From Streptomyces sp. NBC_00670 (lineage in GTDB: Bacteria > Actinomycetota > Actinomycetes > Streptomycetales > Streptomycetaceae), in NCBI RefSeq assembly GCF_036226765.1, contig NZ_CP109017.1:4341001-4405000 (forward strand): a stretch of DNA of 64,000 nt, written 5' to 3'. This document shows positions 48,787 through 56,104 of this stretch, one piece after another. Each line of letters begins with the position of its first letter. Position 1 is the first letter of the stretch. The position numbers were made by a program, and so were the translations under genes. Below the pieces are notes generated by a model. It made no database searches. It saw nothing but the letters and a program-made list of their open reading frames with translations, and had not been told where the DNA came from.

Positions 48787-50223
48787 ATGCGTACCGCGTA
48801 CAGCGTCGAAACGGTCAGGACCGCCGAACGCGCGCTCATGGAGCGGCTTCCCGACGGCACCCTCATGCAGCGCGCCGCCGCCGGACTGGCGACGGCCTGC
48901 GCGCAACTCCTCGGCAGGGTGTACGGCGCCCGCGTCGTCCTCCTCGTCGGCAGCGGCGACAACGGCGGCGACGCCCTGTACGCCGGTGCCCGGCTCGCCG
49001 CCCGGGGGGCGGGGGTCACCGCCGTCCTGCTCGCCCCCGACCGCACCCACCCCGGCGGCCTCGCGGCCCTGCGCCGGGCCGGCGGCACGACGGTGCGCCC
49101 CGAGGACGCCGAGCCGCCGCTGCGCCGCGCCGGCCTCGTCGTCGACGGCGTCGTCGGCATCGGCGGCCGGGGCGGCCTGCGGCCGGAGGCGGCCCGGCTG
49201 GCCGGGATCGTGGCGGAGACCGGCGCGGCCGTCGTCGCCGTCGACCTGCCGAGCGGCGTCGAGGCCGACACCGGCGAGGTGCGCGGCCCGGCGCTCCGGG
49301 CCGACCTCACGGTCACCTTCGGCACGCACAAGCCGGGGCTGCTGATCGACCCCGCGCGGGAGTACGCCGGTTCCGTGCGCCTCGTCGACATCGGACTCGG
49401 CCCGCACCTGCCGGACGTGCCCGGGCTGGAGGCGTTGCAGCACGCGGAGGTCGCGGCGCTGCTGCCGGAGCCCGCGGCGGAGAGCGACAAGTACCGGCGG
49501 GGGGTCGTCGGCATCGCCGCCGGGTCCGCGCGCTACCCCGGGGCGGCCGTGCTGGCGGTGGCCGGGGCGCTGCGCGGCGGGGCGGGGGCGGTGCGGTACG
49601 TGGGGGCGGCCGGGGAGGCGGTCCTCGCCCGCTTCCCGGAGACGCTGATCTCCGACCAGGGTCCGGCGAAGGCGGGCCGCGTACAGGCGTGGGTCGTCGG
49701 GCCGGGCGCGGGCGACGACGCGGGGCCGGTGGCGGAGGTGCTGACGGCCGACGTACCCGTGCTGCTGGACGCGGACGGGCTGCGCCTGGCCGACCGGGAC
49801 ACGGTCCGCGCCCGCAGCGCGCCGACCCTGCTGACCCCGCACGCCGGTGAGGCCGCCGCCCTGCTGGGCGCCTCGCGGGAGGAGGTCGAGGGCGCCCGGC
49901 TGACGGCGGTGCGCGAACTGGCGGCGCGGTACCGGGCGACGGTGCTGCTCAAGGGGTCGACGACGCTGGTCGCGGGGGAGGCGGGGGCGCCGGTGCGGGT
50001 CAACGCGACGGGGACGCCGTGGCTCGCCACGGCGGGGAGCGGCGACGTCCTGTCGGGCCTCGCCGGCAGCCTCCTCGCGGCGGGGCTGCCGCCGCGTGAC
50101 GCCGGCAGCGTCGCCGCGTACGTCCACGGCCACGCCGGCCGCCTCGCCGCCGAGGGCGCGCCGGTGGGCGCGCACGACGTGGCGGGGGCGATCCCCCGTG
50201 CGTGGCGATCGGTGAGGGGGTGA
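48787..50223 (+). CDS. nnr: Bifunctional NAD(P)HX epimerase / ADP-dependent dehydratase
   Basis: Repairs hydrated NAD(P)H. 478 residues. The N-terminal YjeF_N epimerase domain (about 1-215) has VGSGDNGGDALYAGARLA and VDLPSGVEADTGEV. The C-terminal ribokinase-like dehydratase domain has LDADGLRL, LTPHAGEAAALL, LLKGSTTLVAGEAG and TAGSGDVLSGLAGSLLA. Fusion of both domains is the common bacterial form. Confidence 0.95.
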   Translation: MRTAYSVETVRTAERALMERLPDGTLMQRAAAGLATACAQLLGRVYGARVVLLVGSGDNGGDALYAGARLAARGAGVTAVLLAPDRTHPGGLAALRRAGGTTVRPEDAEPPLRRAGLVVDGVVGIGGRGGLRPEAARLAGIVAETGAAVVAVDLPSGVEADTGEVRGPALRADLTVTFGTHKPGLLIDPAREYAGSVRLVDIGLGPHLPDVPGLEALQHAEVAALLPEPAAESDKYRRGVVGIAAGSARYPGAAVLAVAGALRGGAGAVRYVGAAGEAVLARFPETLISDQGPAKAGRVQAWVVGPGAGDDAGPVAEVLTADVPVLLDADGLRLADRDTVRARSAPTLLTPHAGEAAALLGASREEVEGARLTAVRELAARYRATVLLKGSTTLVAGEAGAPVRVNATGTPWLATAGSGDVLSGLAGSLLAAGLPPRDAGSVAAYVHGHAGRLAAEGAPVGAHDVAGAIPRAWRSVRG

Positions 50224-50258
50224 TGCGCCTAGCGGGGGCTGCGCCCCGATAGGCGCGT

Positions 50259-50465
50259 GGGGCGGTATCTTCTGCGCGGCTCCGCCGCGGTGTGCGCGAG
50301 CACTCACCGTGCCCCTGTAAGGGGCGCGGGGCGGTGTCTTCTGCGCGGCTCCGCCGCGGTGTGCGCGAGCACTCACCGTGCCCCTGTAAGGGGTGCGGGG
50401 CGGTGTCTTCTGCGCGGCTCCGCCGCGGTGTGCGCGAGCACTCACCGTGCCCCTGTAAGGGGCGC
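50259..50465 (+). repeat. Three tandem 69-bp repeats (element copy 4, core)
   Basis: Units 50259-50327, 50328-50396 and 50397-50465, exactly 69 bp each and differing at only a few bases. Each contains GGGGCGGTGTCTTCTGCG, GCGGCTCCGCCGC, GTGCGCGAGCACTCACC and CCCCTGTAAGGGG. Each unit is one core of the dispersed element, so this copy looks like an expansion by tandem duplication. 69 is a multiple of 3, giving an open frame with a 23-residue repeat that I do not consider coding. Confidence 0.95.
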
Positions 50466-50532
50466 GGGGAACTGCGCGAGAAGTCCCCACCCACCCGCAC
50501 TCCCCACTCGACCCCACCCACCCGAGCTCTCC

Positions 50533-50592
50533 GGGGTCCAAGGGGCGAAGCCCCTTGTGAGGATGGGACGGGTAGGGGCGGCGGGGGCGAAA
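50533..50592 (+). repeat. Right-arm module of the dispersed element, upstream of alr
   Basis: GGGGTCCAAGGGGCGAAGCC followed by CCTTG, GGATGGGACGGGTAGGGGC and GGCGGGGGCGAAAAAA. Same module as 54055-54113 and about 62251-62312. No left arm is present in this copy. It ends 71 bp before alr and contains the only purine-rich run near the alr start. Confidence 0.8.
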
Positions 50593-50663
50593 AAATCCCA
50601 CCGAACCACCACCCGCCCCGCCGGAATCCCCCCACCCACCCCCTTTGAGACACTGACCCCAAC

Positions 50664-51827
50664 ATGATGACCAGTGACACCACCCCCCTCCGGGCCCACG
50701 CGCGGATCGACCTCGCGGCGCTCCGCGCCAACGTCCGCACCCTGCGCGCCCACACCCCCGGCGCCCAGCTCATGGCGGTCGTGAAGTCCGACGCCTACGG
50801 CCACGGAGCCCTCCCCTGTGCCCGCGCCGCCCTCACCGCCGGCGCCCGCTGGCTCGGCACCGCCACCCCCGAGGAAGCACTCACCCTCCGGGAGGCCGGT
50901 CTCCCGGGCCGCATCATGTGCTGGCTGTGGACCCCCGGAGGGCCCTGGCGGGAGGCCGTCGAGGCCGACCTCGACCTGGGCATCAGCGCCCTGTGGGCCC
51001 TGCGCGAGGCCACCGCCGCGGCCCGCGCCGCCGGCCGCCCCGCCCGCGTCCAGCTCAAGGCCGACACCGGCCTCGGCCGCAACGGCTGCGCCCCCGCCGA
51101 CTGGCCGGAACTGATCGCCGAGGCCCTGCGCGCGGAGGCGGCGGGCCTGGTCCGGGTCACCGGACTGTGGTCCCACTTCGCGTGCGCGGACGAGCCCGGG
51201 CACCCGTCCATCGCCCCCCAGCTCGCCCGCTTCCGCGAGATGGTCGCGTACGCCGAGGACCGCGGCGTACGCCCCGAGGTGCGGCACATCGCCAACTCGC
51301 CCGCCGCGCTGACCCTCCCCGAGAGCCACTTCGACCTGGTCCGCACCGGCATCGCGATGTACGGCATCTCGCCCAGCCCCGAGCTGGGCGCCCCCGCCGA
51401 CTTCGGACTGCGCCCCGTGATGACGCTGTCCGCCTCCCTCGCCCTGGTCAAGCACGTCCCCGGCGGCCACGGCGTCAGCTACGGCCACCACTACGTCACC
51501 CCCGGCGACACCACCCTCGGCCTGGTCCCCGTCGGCTACGCGGACGGCATCCCCCGCCACGCCTCCGGTGCGGGCCCCGTCCTCGTCGCCGGCAAGTGGC
51601 GCACGATCGCGGGCCGCGTGGCCATGGACCAGTTCGTGGTGGACCTCGGCGGCGACGAGCCCCCGGTCGGCAGCGAGGCGGTGCTGTTCGGACCGGGCGA
51701 CCGGGGCGAGCCCACCGCCGAGGACTGGGCGCAGGCGGCCGGGACCATCGCGTACGAAATCGTGACCCGGATCGGAACCCGTGTGCCCCGCGTCCATGTG
51801 AATGTGAATGCCGAACGGGAATCATGA
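50664..51827 (+). CDS. alr: Alanine racemase
   Basis: PLP enzyme producing D-alanine for peptidoglycan. 387 residues; PLP lysine Lys41 in AVVKSDAYGHGA, second catalytic Tyr in GIAMYGISPSPEL, and the C-terminal barrel (VSYGHHYVTPGDTTLGLVPV). Two adjacent ATG codons at 50664 and 50667, without a good ribosome site. Followed by the alpha/beta hydrolase gene 69 bp away. Confidence 0.97.
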   Translation: MMTSDTTPLRAHARIDLAALRANVRTLRAHTPGAQLMAVVKSDAYGHGALPCARAALTAGARWLGTATPEEALTLREAGLPGRIMCWLWTPGGPWREAVEADLDLGISALWALREATAAARAAGRPARVQLKADTGLGRNGCAPADWPELIAEALRAEAAGLVRVTGLWSHFACADEPGHPSIAPQLARFREMVAYAEDRGVRPEVRHIANSPAALTLPESHFDLVRTGIAMYGISPSPELGAPADFGLRPVMTLSASLALVKHVPGGHGVSYGHHYVTPGDTTLGLVPVGYADGIPRHASGAGPVLVAGKWRTIAGRVAMDQFVVDLGGDEPPVGSEAVLFGPGDRGEPTAEDWAQAAGTIAYEIVTRIGTRVPRVHVNVNAERES

Positions 51828-51896
51828 CCCCGTTCGAGTGAACGCGCCGGCCCGCACGCGGGGCGACGGACGGACCCGGAGGAGGAGGGACGGGAC

Positions 51897-53168
51897 GTGA
51901 GCGAGAGCAGCGCGGACGCCGTGACGGCCGCGGCGGAAGCGGCCACCGGCCTCGCCACCGCCACCGCCACCACCGCCGTGGCCCCCGGCGCCGGCAGCTG
52001 GCGGCTGGCCGGCCTCGCGGGCGCGGCGGTCGGCGTCATCGCCGCGGGCGCCGCCGCCGGCGTCGCCGTCGAACGGCTCACCGTCGGTCGCGGCATGCGC
52101 CGCAAGGCCCGCCTCGCCCTCGACTCCACCGGTCCGTACGGCACCCTGCGCGGCACCCCCGGCACGGCGTACGCCGGCGACGGCACCGAGCTGTACTACG
52201 AGGTGGACGAGGCCGAACCGGAGGGCGGCCCGGCCTCGCGCCGCCGCCGGCTGTTCGGCCGCCGCACGCCCGCCCCGGTCACCATCGTCTTCAGCCACGG
52301 CTACTGCCTCAACCAGGACTCCTGGCACTTCCAGCGGGCCGCGCTGCGCGGCGTCGTCCGCACCGTCCACTGGGACCAGCGCAGCCACGGCCGGTCCGGG
52401 CGCGGGGTCGGACAGCGGGACGAGCAGGTGCCGCTCACCATCGAGCAGCTCGGCCGGGACCTGAAGGCCGTGATCGACGCGGCGGCGCCCGAGGGCCCGC
52501 TGGTGCTCGTCGGGCACTCCATGGGCGGCATGACGGTGATGGCGCTGGCCGAGCAGTACCCGGAGCTGATCCGGGAGCGGGTCGCCGGGGTCGCGCTCGT
52601 CGGCACGTCGTCCGGGCGGCTCGGCGAGGTCAACTTCGGGCTGCCGGTCGCGGGCGTCAACGCCGTGCGCCGGATACTCCCCGGGGTGCTGAAGGCACTG
52701 GGGCAGCGCGCCGAGCTGGTGGAACGAGGGCGGCGGGCCACGGCCGACCTCTTCGCCGGGATCATCAAGCGGTACTCGTTCGCCTCCCGGGACGTCGACC
52801 CCGCGGTCGCCCGCTTCGCCGAACGCATGATCGAGAACACCCCGATCGACGTCGTCGCCGAGTTCTACCCGGCCTTCACCGAGCACGACAAGACGGAGGC
52901 CCTCGCGCACTTCACGGAGGTGCCGGTGCTGGTCCTGGCCGGCGTCGACGACCTGGTCACGCCGAGCGAGCACAGCGAGGAGATCGCCCGGCTGCTCCCC
53001 GACGCCGAACTGGTGCTCGTACCGGACGCCGGGCACCTGGTGATGCTGGAGCACCCCGAGGTCGTCACCGACCGTCTCGCCGACCTCCTCGTGCGCGCGG
53101 GGGCCGTGCCGGCAGGGGCTACCGTGGGGCCTTATGGAAGCACCAGCAGCAGCGCACGACGCGGGTGA
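51897..53168 (+). CDS. Alpha/beta hydrolase with N-terminal membrane anchor
   Basis: 423 residues, GTG start with GGAGGAGG about 13 nt upstream. A hydrophobic helix near residues 36-62 (LAGLAGAAVGVIAAGAAAGV) probably anchors it. The hydrolase fold follows: TIVFSHGYCLNQDSWHFQ (oxyanion), VLVGHSMGGMTVMALA with nucleophile Ser, Asp in VLVLAGVDDLVTP, and His in PDAGHLVMLEHPE. In many Streptomyces it lies between alr and tsaE. Substrate unknown. The 3' end overlaps tsaE by 35 bp in another frame. Confidence 0.9.
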   Translation: MSESSADAVTAAAEAATGLATATATTAVAPGAGSWRLAGLAGAAVGVIAAGAAAGVAVERLTVGRGMRRKARLALDSTGPYGTLRGTPGTAYAGDGTELYYEVDEAEPEGGPASRRRRLFGRRTPAPVTIVFSHGYCLNQDSWHFQRAALRGVVRTVHWDQRSHGRSGRGVGQRDEQVPLTIEQLGRDLKAVIDAAAPEGPLVLVGHSMGGMTVMALAEQYPELIRERVAGVALVGTSSGRLGEVNFGLPVAGVNAVRRILPGVLKALGQRAELVERGRRATADLFAGIIKRYSFASRDVDPAVARFAERMIENTPIDVVAEFYPAFTEHDKTEALAHFTEVPVLVLAGVDDLVTPSEHSEEIARLLPDAELVLVPDAGHLVMLEHPEVVTDRLADLLVRAGAVPAGATVGPYGSTSSSARRG

Positions 53169-53709
53169 GCCCACGCCGGACTCCGGCGCCGTCCGGGATT
53201 CCGGCGCCACGCCGGACTCCGGTGGCGTCACCGCGGAGCTCACCATCGCCTCCCCCGAACAGATGCGGGAACTGGGCCGCCGGCTCGCGAAGCTCGTACG
53301 CGCCGGTGACCTGGTCATGCTCAGCGGCGAACTGGGGGCCGGCAAGACCACGCTGACCCGCGGGCTGGGCGAGGGGCTCCAGGTGCGCGGGGCGGTCACC
53401 TCGCCGACGTTCGTCATCGCGCGCGTGCACCCCTCCCTGGTGGCCGGGCCGCCGCTGGTCCACGTCGACGCCTACCGGCTGGGCGGCGGCCTGGACGAGA
53501 TGGAGGACCTCGACCTGGACGTGTCCCTGCCCGAGTCCGTGGTGGTTGTCGAGTGGGGCGAGGGCAAGGTCGAGGAGCTGACGGACGAGCGGCTGCACGT
53601 GACGATCCACCGGGCGGTGGGCGACACGGCCGACGAGGTGCGGCGCGTGTCGGTCGCGGGGGTGGGGGAGCGGTGGGCCGAGGCGGACCTCGGGCCGCTG
53701 TCGGCCTGA
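53134..53709 (+). CDS. tsaE: tRNA t6A complex ATPase TsaE
   Basis: ATPase of the TsaBDE complex that makes N6-threonylcarbamoyl-A37 in tRNA. 191 residues; Walker A GELGAGKTT (65-73), TSPTFVIARVHPS, VHVDAYRLGG and the conserved EWGEGKVEEL. The first ~32 residues are a non-conserved tail with repeats (TPDSGAVRDSGATPDSGG). Start at 53134 overlaps the hydrolase gene by 35 bp. Confidence 0.95.
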   Translation: MEAPAAAHDAGEPTPDSGAVRDSGATPDSGGVTAELTIASPEQMRELGRRLAKLVRAGDLVMLSGELGAGKTTLTRGLGEGLQVRGAVTSPTFVIARVHPSLVAGPPLVHVDAYRLGGGLDEMEDLDLDVSLPESVVVVEWGEGKVEELTDERLHVTIHRAVGDTADEVRRVSVAGVGERWAEADLGPLSA

Positions 53710-53711
53710 TA

Positions 53712-53750
53712 TTGCGCCGGCGGTCGTGGGCTGGTTAGGTATACCTAACC
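53712..53750 (+). promoter_or_regulatory. Promoter with DtxR/IdeR-type iron box
   Basis: GGTTAGGTATACCTAACC (53733-53750) is a perfect 18-bp palindrome. Aligned as TTAGGTATACCTAACC it matches 14 of 19 positions of the classical DtxR/IdeR/DmdR consensus. A promoter TTGCGC (53712-53717), 18 bp, TAGGTA (53736-53741) places the palindrome over the -10, the usual place for a metal-dependent repressor. It lies 34 bp before the start of the small gene at 53785. Factor identity is inferred. Confidence 0.6.
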
Positions 53751-53784
53751 AAGTCCGGCGCCGAGGTGTTTTCAGGAGGCGTCC

Positions 53785-53955
53785 ATGCGACGTTCCCGCG
53801 ACGAGTCGCCCTTGTCCATGCCGGTGCCGCGAGGGGCGGCGGGCATCTCCATGCAGGACCTACTGACCGCCTGTGCGGCAGCCCGAACCATTTCTTCGCC
53901 CCCGCCGCCCCTACCCGTCCCGTCCCCGGGGGCGACGCCCCCGGACCCCCGTTGA
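53785..53955 (+). CDS. Small protein of 56 residues, C-terminus encoded by a repeat element
   Basis: ATG at 53785 with AGGAGG 6 nt upstream. Residues 1-36 (MRRSRDESPLSMPVPRGAAG, then ISMQDLLTACAAARTI) look like a genuine short protein with a predicted amphipathic helix MQDLLTACAAAR. From residue 37 the reading frame runs into the left arm of the 53895-54113 element and is all Ser/Pro (SSPPPPLPVPSPGATPPDPR). This suggests that the repeat replaced the natural 3' end. From memory, short Streptomyces proteins with an MQDLL..CAAA core exist. Function unknown; the iron box suggests metal control. Confidence 0.5.
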   Translation: MRRSRDESPLSMPVPRGAAGISMQDLLTACAAARTISSPPPPLPVPSPGATPPDPR

Positions 53956-54113
53956 AAGATCGCGCAGTTCCCCGTGCCCCTGTCAGGGCGCGGGGCTGTG
54001 TCGATTCGCGGCTCCGCCGCGTGGGCGCGAGAAGCCCCACCCACCCGCACGTCCGGGGTCCAAGGGGCGGAGCCCCTTGAACGGATGGGAAGGGTAGGGG
54101 CGGCGGGGGCGAA
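53895..54113. mobile_element. MITE-like composite repeat with inverted arms (copy 5)
   Basis: About 219 bp with no own coding frame. The left arm (53895-53950, TTCGCCCCCGCCGCCCCTAC...) is an inverted copy of the right arm (54055-54113, ...GTAGGGGCGGCGGGGGCGAA); the arms are 56 and 59 bp with scattered mismatches. The centre (53951-54054) holds the CGCGCAGTTCCCCGTGCCCC/AGGGCGCGGGG hairpin and a GCGGCTCCGCCGC palindrome. The right arm has a small stem AGGGGC...GCCCCT. Transposition is not shown; target duplications were not found. Fills most of the tsaE-54141 gap. Confidence 0.65.
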
Positions 54114-54140
54114 AAAACCCGGGTGAACCCCCCACCCCAC

Positions 54141-54701
54141 CTACTGAACGACCACCACCGGCCGCCCCACCCCCGCGAACTCCCACATCGCGCTGCCGTC
54201 CGCGCGCCCCTCCCGAATCCCACCCAACTTCTTCGTCGCGTCCGGCTCCGCCGTGGACCCGTCCACCGCCGCACTGAATCCCACCGGCACCCCACCCGCC
54301 GCCGTGAACAGCACCACGTGCTCGATCGGCACCCCGTCCGACCCCGTCACCGCCGCCGTCCGCGACGTCACCGTGTACTTCCCCGGCGCCGGATCCACCG
54401 TCCCCGGCATCACCTCGAACGTCCGCCGCACCTTGTCACCCGCGCCGACCAGCCACACCCGGTCGTCCCCCAGCGCGTACACGACCCGCTCGCCCGTCCC
54501 CGAGCCCTCCGGCACGGCAACCGTCCGCTTCTTCGTCGCGCCGGGCGTCTTCTCCGCCCCGGCCGCCGGCGACTTCGTCGCCTTCTCCGGCGTGCCCAGC
54601 GTGTCCGGCGCGTTCGCCGACGCCTGGTAGGCGAGGAATCCGACCGCGGCGACCGCCGCCACGGTGAGCCCGGCCACGAATCCCGAGCTGCTCCTGGCCA
54701 C
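54141..54701 (-). CDS. Membrane-anchored, catalytically degenerate L,D-transpeptidase-like protein
   Basis: 186 residues from the GTG at 54701. An N-terminal membrane helix (VAGLTVAAVAAVGFLAYQAS), then an Ala/Lys/Pro-rich linker to about residue 65. The C-terminal ~115 residues resemble the YkuD fold: VVYALGDDRVWLVGAGDKVR, RTFEVMPGTVDPAPGKYTVT, then GGIREGRADGSAMWEFAGVG and RPVVVV. In active enzymes the last part reads HGCIR/V...; here the Cys is Gly (LGGIRE) and the catalytic His region is GFSAAVDG. So likely a non-catalytic wall-binding or regulatory protein. Family assignment is from pattern memory. Confidence 0.6.
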   Translation of the reverse strand: MARSSSGFVAGLTVAAVAAVGFLAYQASANAPDTLGTPEKATKSPAAGAEKTPGATKKRTVAVPEGSGTGERVVYALGDDRVWLVGAGDKVRRTFEVMPGTVDPAPGKYTVTSRTAAVTGSDGVPIEHVVLFTAAGGVPVGFSAAVDGSTAEPDATKKLGGIREGRADGSAMWEFAGVGRPVVVVQ

Positions 54702-54821
54702 CTGTGCCCACCTCTCCGGAAGTACGACTGGTACGACTTTCACCGGTCGTACCTGCTCGCTGTGACGGTAGCAGCAGCCGTACGCCGCACCGGCTCGCCC
54801 GTGCGCCGGGCTCCGGCGCCG

Positions 54822-54833
54822 TAGGCTGTTCGC
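54822..54833 (+). promoter_or_regulatory. tsaB leaderless promoter candidate
   Basis: TAGGCT (54822-54827) ends 6 nt before the tsaB GTG, without a ribosome site. No -35 recognised. Confidence 0.5.
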
Positions 54834-55496
54834 GTGCTCTTGCTCGCTCTCGATACCGCCACCCCCGCCGTGACCGTCGCGCTGCACGACGGCACGTCCG
54901 TCGTCGCCTCCTCGAGCCAGGTGGACGCCCGCCGGCACGGGGAGCTGCTGCTGCCCGCCGTCGACCGGGTCCTCGCCGAGGCAGGCACCCGGCTGGACGC
55001 CGTCACCGGTGTCGTCGTGGGCGTCGGCCCCGGCCCGTACACCGGGCTGCGCGTCGGCCTGATGACCGCCGACACCTTCGGGCTCGCGCTCGGCGTCCCG
55101 GTGCACGGCCTGTGCACGCTGGACGCCCTCGCCTACGCGGCCGCCGACGCGGGCCTCACCGGCCCCTTCGTCGTGGCCACCGACGCCCGGCGCAAAGAGG
55201 TCTACTGGGCGCGTTACGACGACCCCCGCACGCGGGCCGGCGAGCCGGCCGTCGACCGTCCCGCCGACCTCGCGGAGGCGGTCGCCGGGCTCCCCGCCGT
55301 CGGCGCGGGCGCCGCCCTCTATCCCGACACCTTCACGGACGTCCGGGGCCCCGCGCACGTCTCGGCCGCCGCGCTCGCCTCCCTCGCCGCGGAACGGCTC
55401 GTGGCCGGCGCCGCGCTGCTGCCGCCCCGTCCCCTGTACCTGCGCCGCCCCGACGCGCAGGTGCCCAAGAACTACAAGGTGGTCACCCCCAAGTGA
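54834..55496 (+). CDS. tsaB: tRNA t6A complex subunit TsaB
   Basis: Partner of TsaD; ASKHA-fold scaffold without own catalysis. 220 residues: LLALDTATPAVTVALHDG at the start, ARRHGELLLPAV and GVGPGPYTGLRVGL are signatures. GTG start at 54834. The stop overlaps the rimI start (GTGA). Confidence 0.96.
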   Translation: MLLLALDTATPAVTVALHDGTSVVASSSQVDARRHGELLLPAVDRVLAEAGTRLDAVTGVVVGVGPGPYTGLRVGLMTADTFGLALGVPVHGLCTLDALAYAAADAGLTGPFVVATDARRKEVYWARYDDPRTRAGEPAVDRPADLAEAVAGLPAVGAGAALYPDTFTDVRGPAHVSAAALASLAAERLVAGAALLPPRPLYLRRPDAQVPKNYKVVTPK

Positions 55497-56104
55497 CCCC
55501 ACCCGAGACGCCCGGCATCCCCGAGGGCCCCACGCCCCCCGTCCTGCGCGAGATGCGCTGGTGGGACATCGACCCCGTCCTCGAACTGGAACGCGAACTG
55601 TTCCCCGAGGACGCCTGGTCGCGCGGCATGTTCTGGTCGGAGCTCGCCCACTCGCGCGGCCCGGAGGCGACCCGCCGCTACTACGTCGCCGTCGCCGGGG
55701 AGCGCCTCGTCGGCTACGCGGGCCTCGCCGCCCAGGGCGACCAGGGCGACGTCCAGACCATCGCCGTCGCCCGCGACCAGTGGGGCACCGGGCTCGGCGG
55801 CCGGTTGCTGACCGGACTGCTGCGGGCCGCCACCGCGTTCGAGTGCGCCGAGGTCATGCTCGAGTGCCGCGTCGACAACGTCCGCGCGCAGAAGCTGTAC
55901 GAGCGCTTCGGCTTCGAGGCCATCGGCTTCCGGCGCGGCTACTACCAGCCGGGCAACGTGGACGCCGTCGTCATGCGTCTGACCGACCCGGTCACCGCCG
56001 TCACCGCTGTCACCGCCGGACAGGAGCCGCTGCCCGGACCCGTCTCGGGGCCCGCACCAGGACCCGTACCAGGACCAGTACAAGGAACCGACCCCCATGG
56101 CTGA
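55493..56104 (+). CDS. rimI: Ribosomal protein S18 N-alpha-acetyltransferase-like GNAT
   Basis: GNAT acetyltransferase of 203 residues, GTG at 55493 overlapping the tsaB stop. MRWWDIDPVLELERELFPED is the RimI N-terminus; the acetyl-CoA loop is ARDQWGTGLGGRLLTGLL, and RAQKLYERFGFEAIGFRRGY follows. A repetitive tail (VTAVTAG and GPVSGPAPGPVPGPVQ) is low complexity. Usually linked to tsaB/tsaD; acetylates ribosomal protein S18 in E. coli. Confidence 0.92.
   Translation: MTPPETPGIPEGPTPPVLREMRWWDIDPVLELERELFPEDAWSRGMFWSELAHSRGPEATRRYYVAVAGERLVGYAGLAAQGDQGDVQTIAVARDQWGTGLGGRLLTGLLRAATAFECAEVMLECRVDNVRAQKLYERFGFEAIGFRRGYYQPGNVDAVVMRLTDPVTAVTAVTAGQEPLPGPVSGPAPGPVPGPVQGTDPHG

Noticed and set aside
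50259..50465. CRISPR array
   Set aside because: The three units are contiguous 69-bp repeats without unique spacers, and there are no cas genes in the window.
50257..50667. Open frame with a 23-residue repeated peptide
   Set aside because: It exists because the 69-bp DNA repeat is a multiple of three; the same sequence occurs in non-open form in other element copies.
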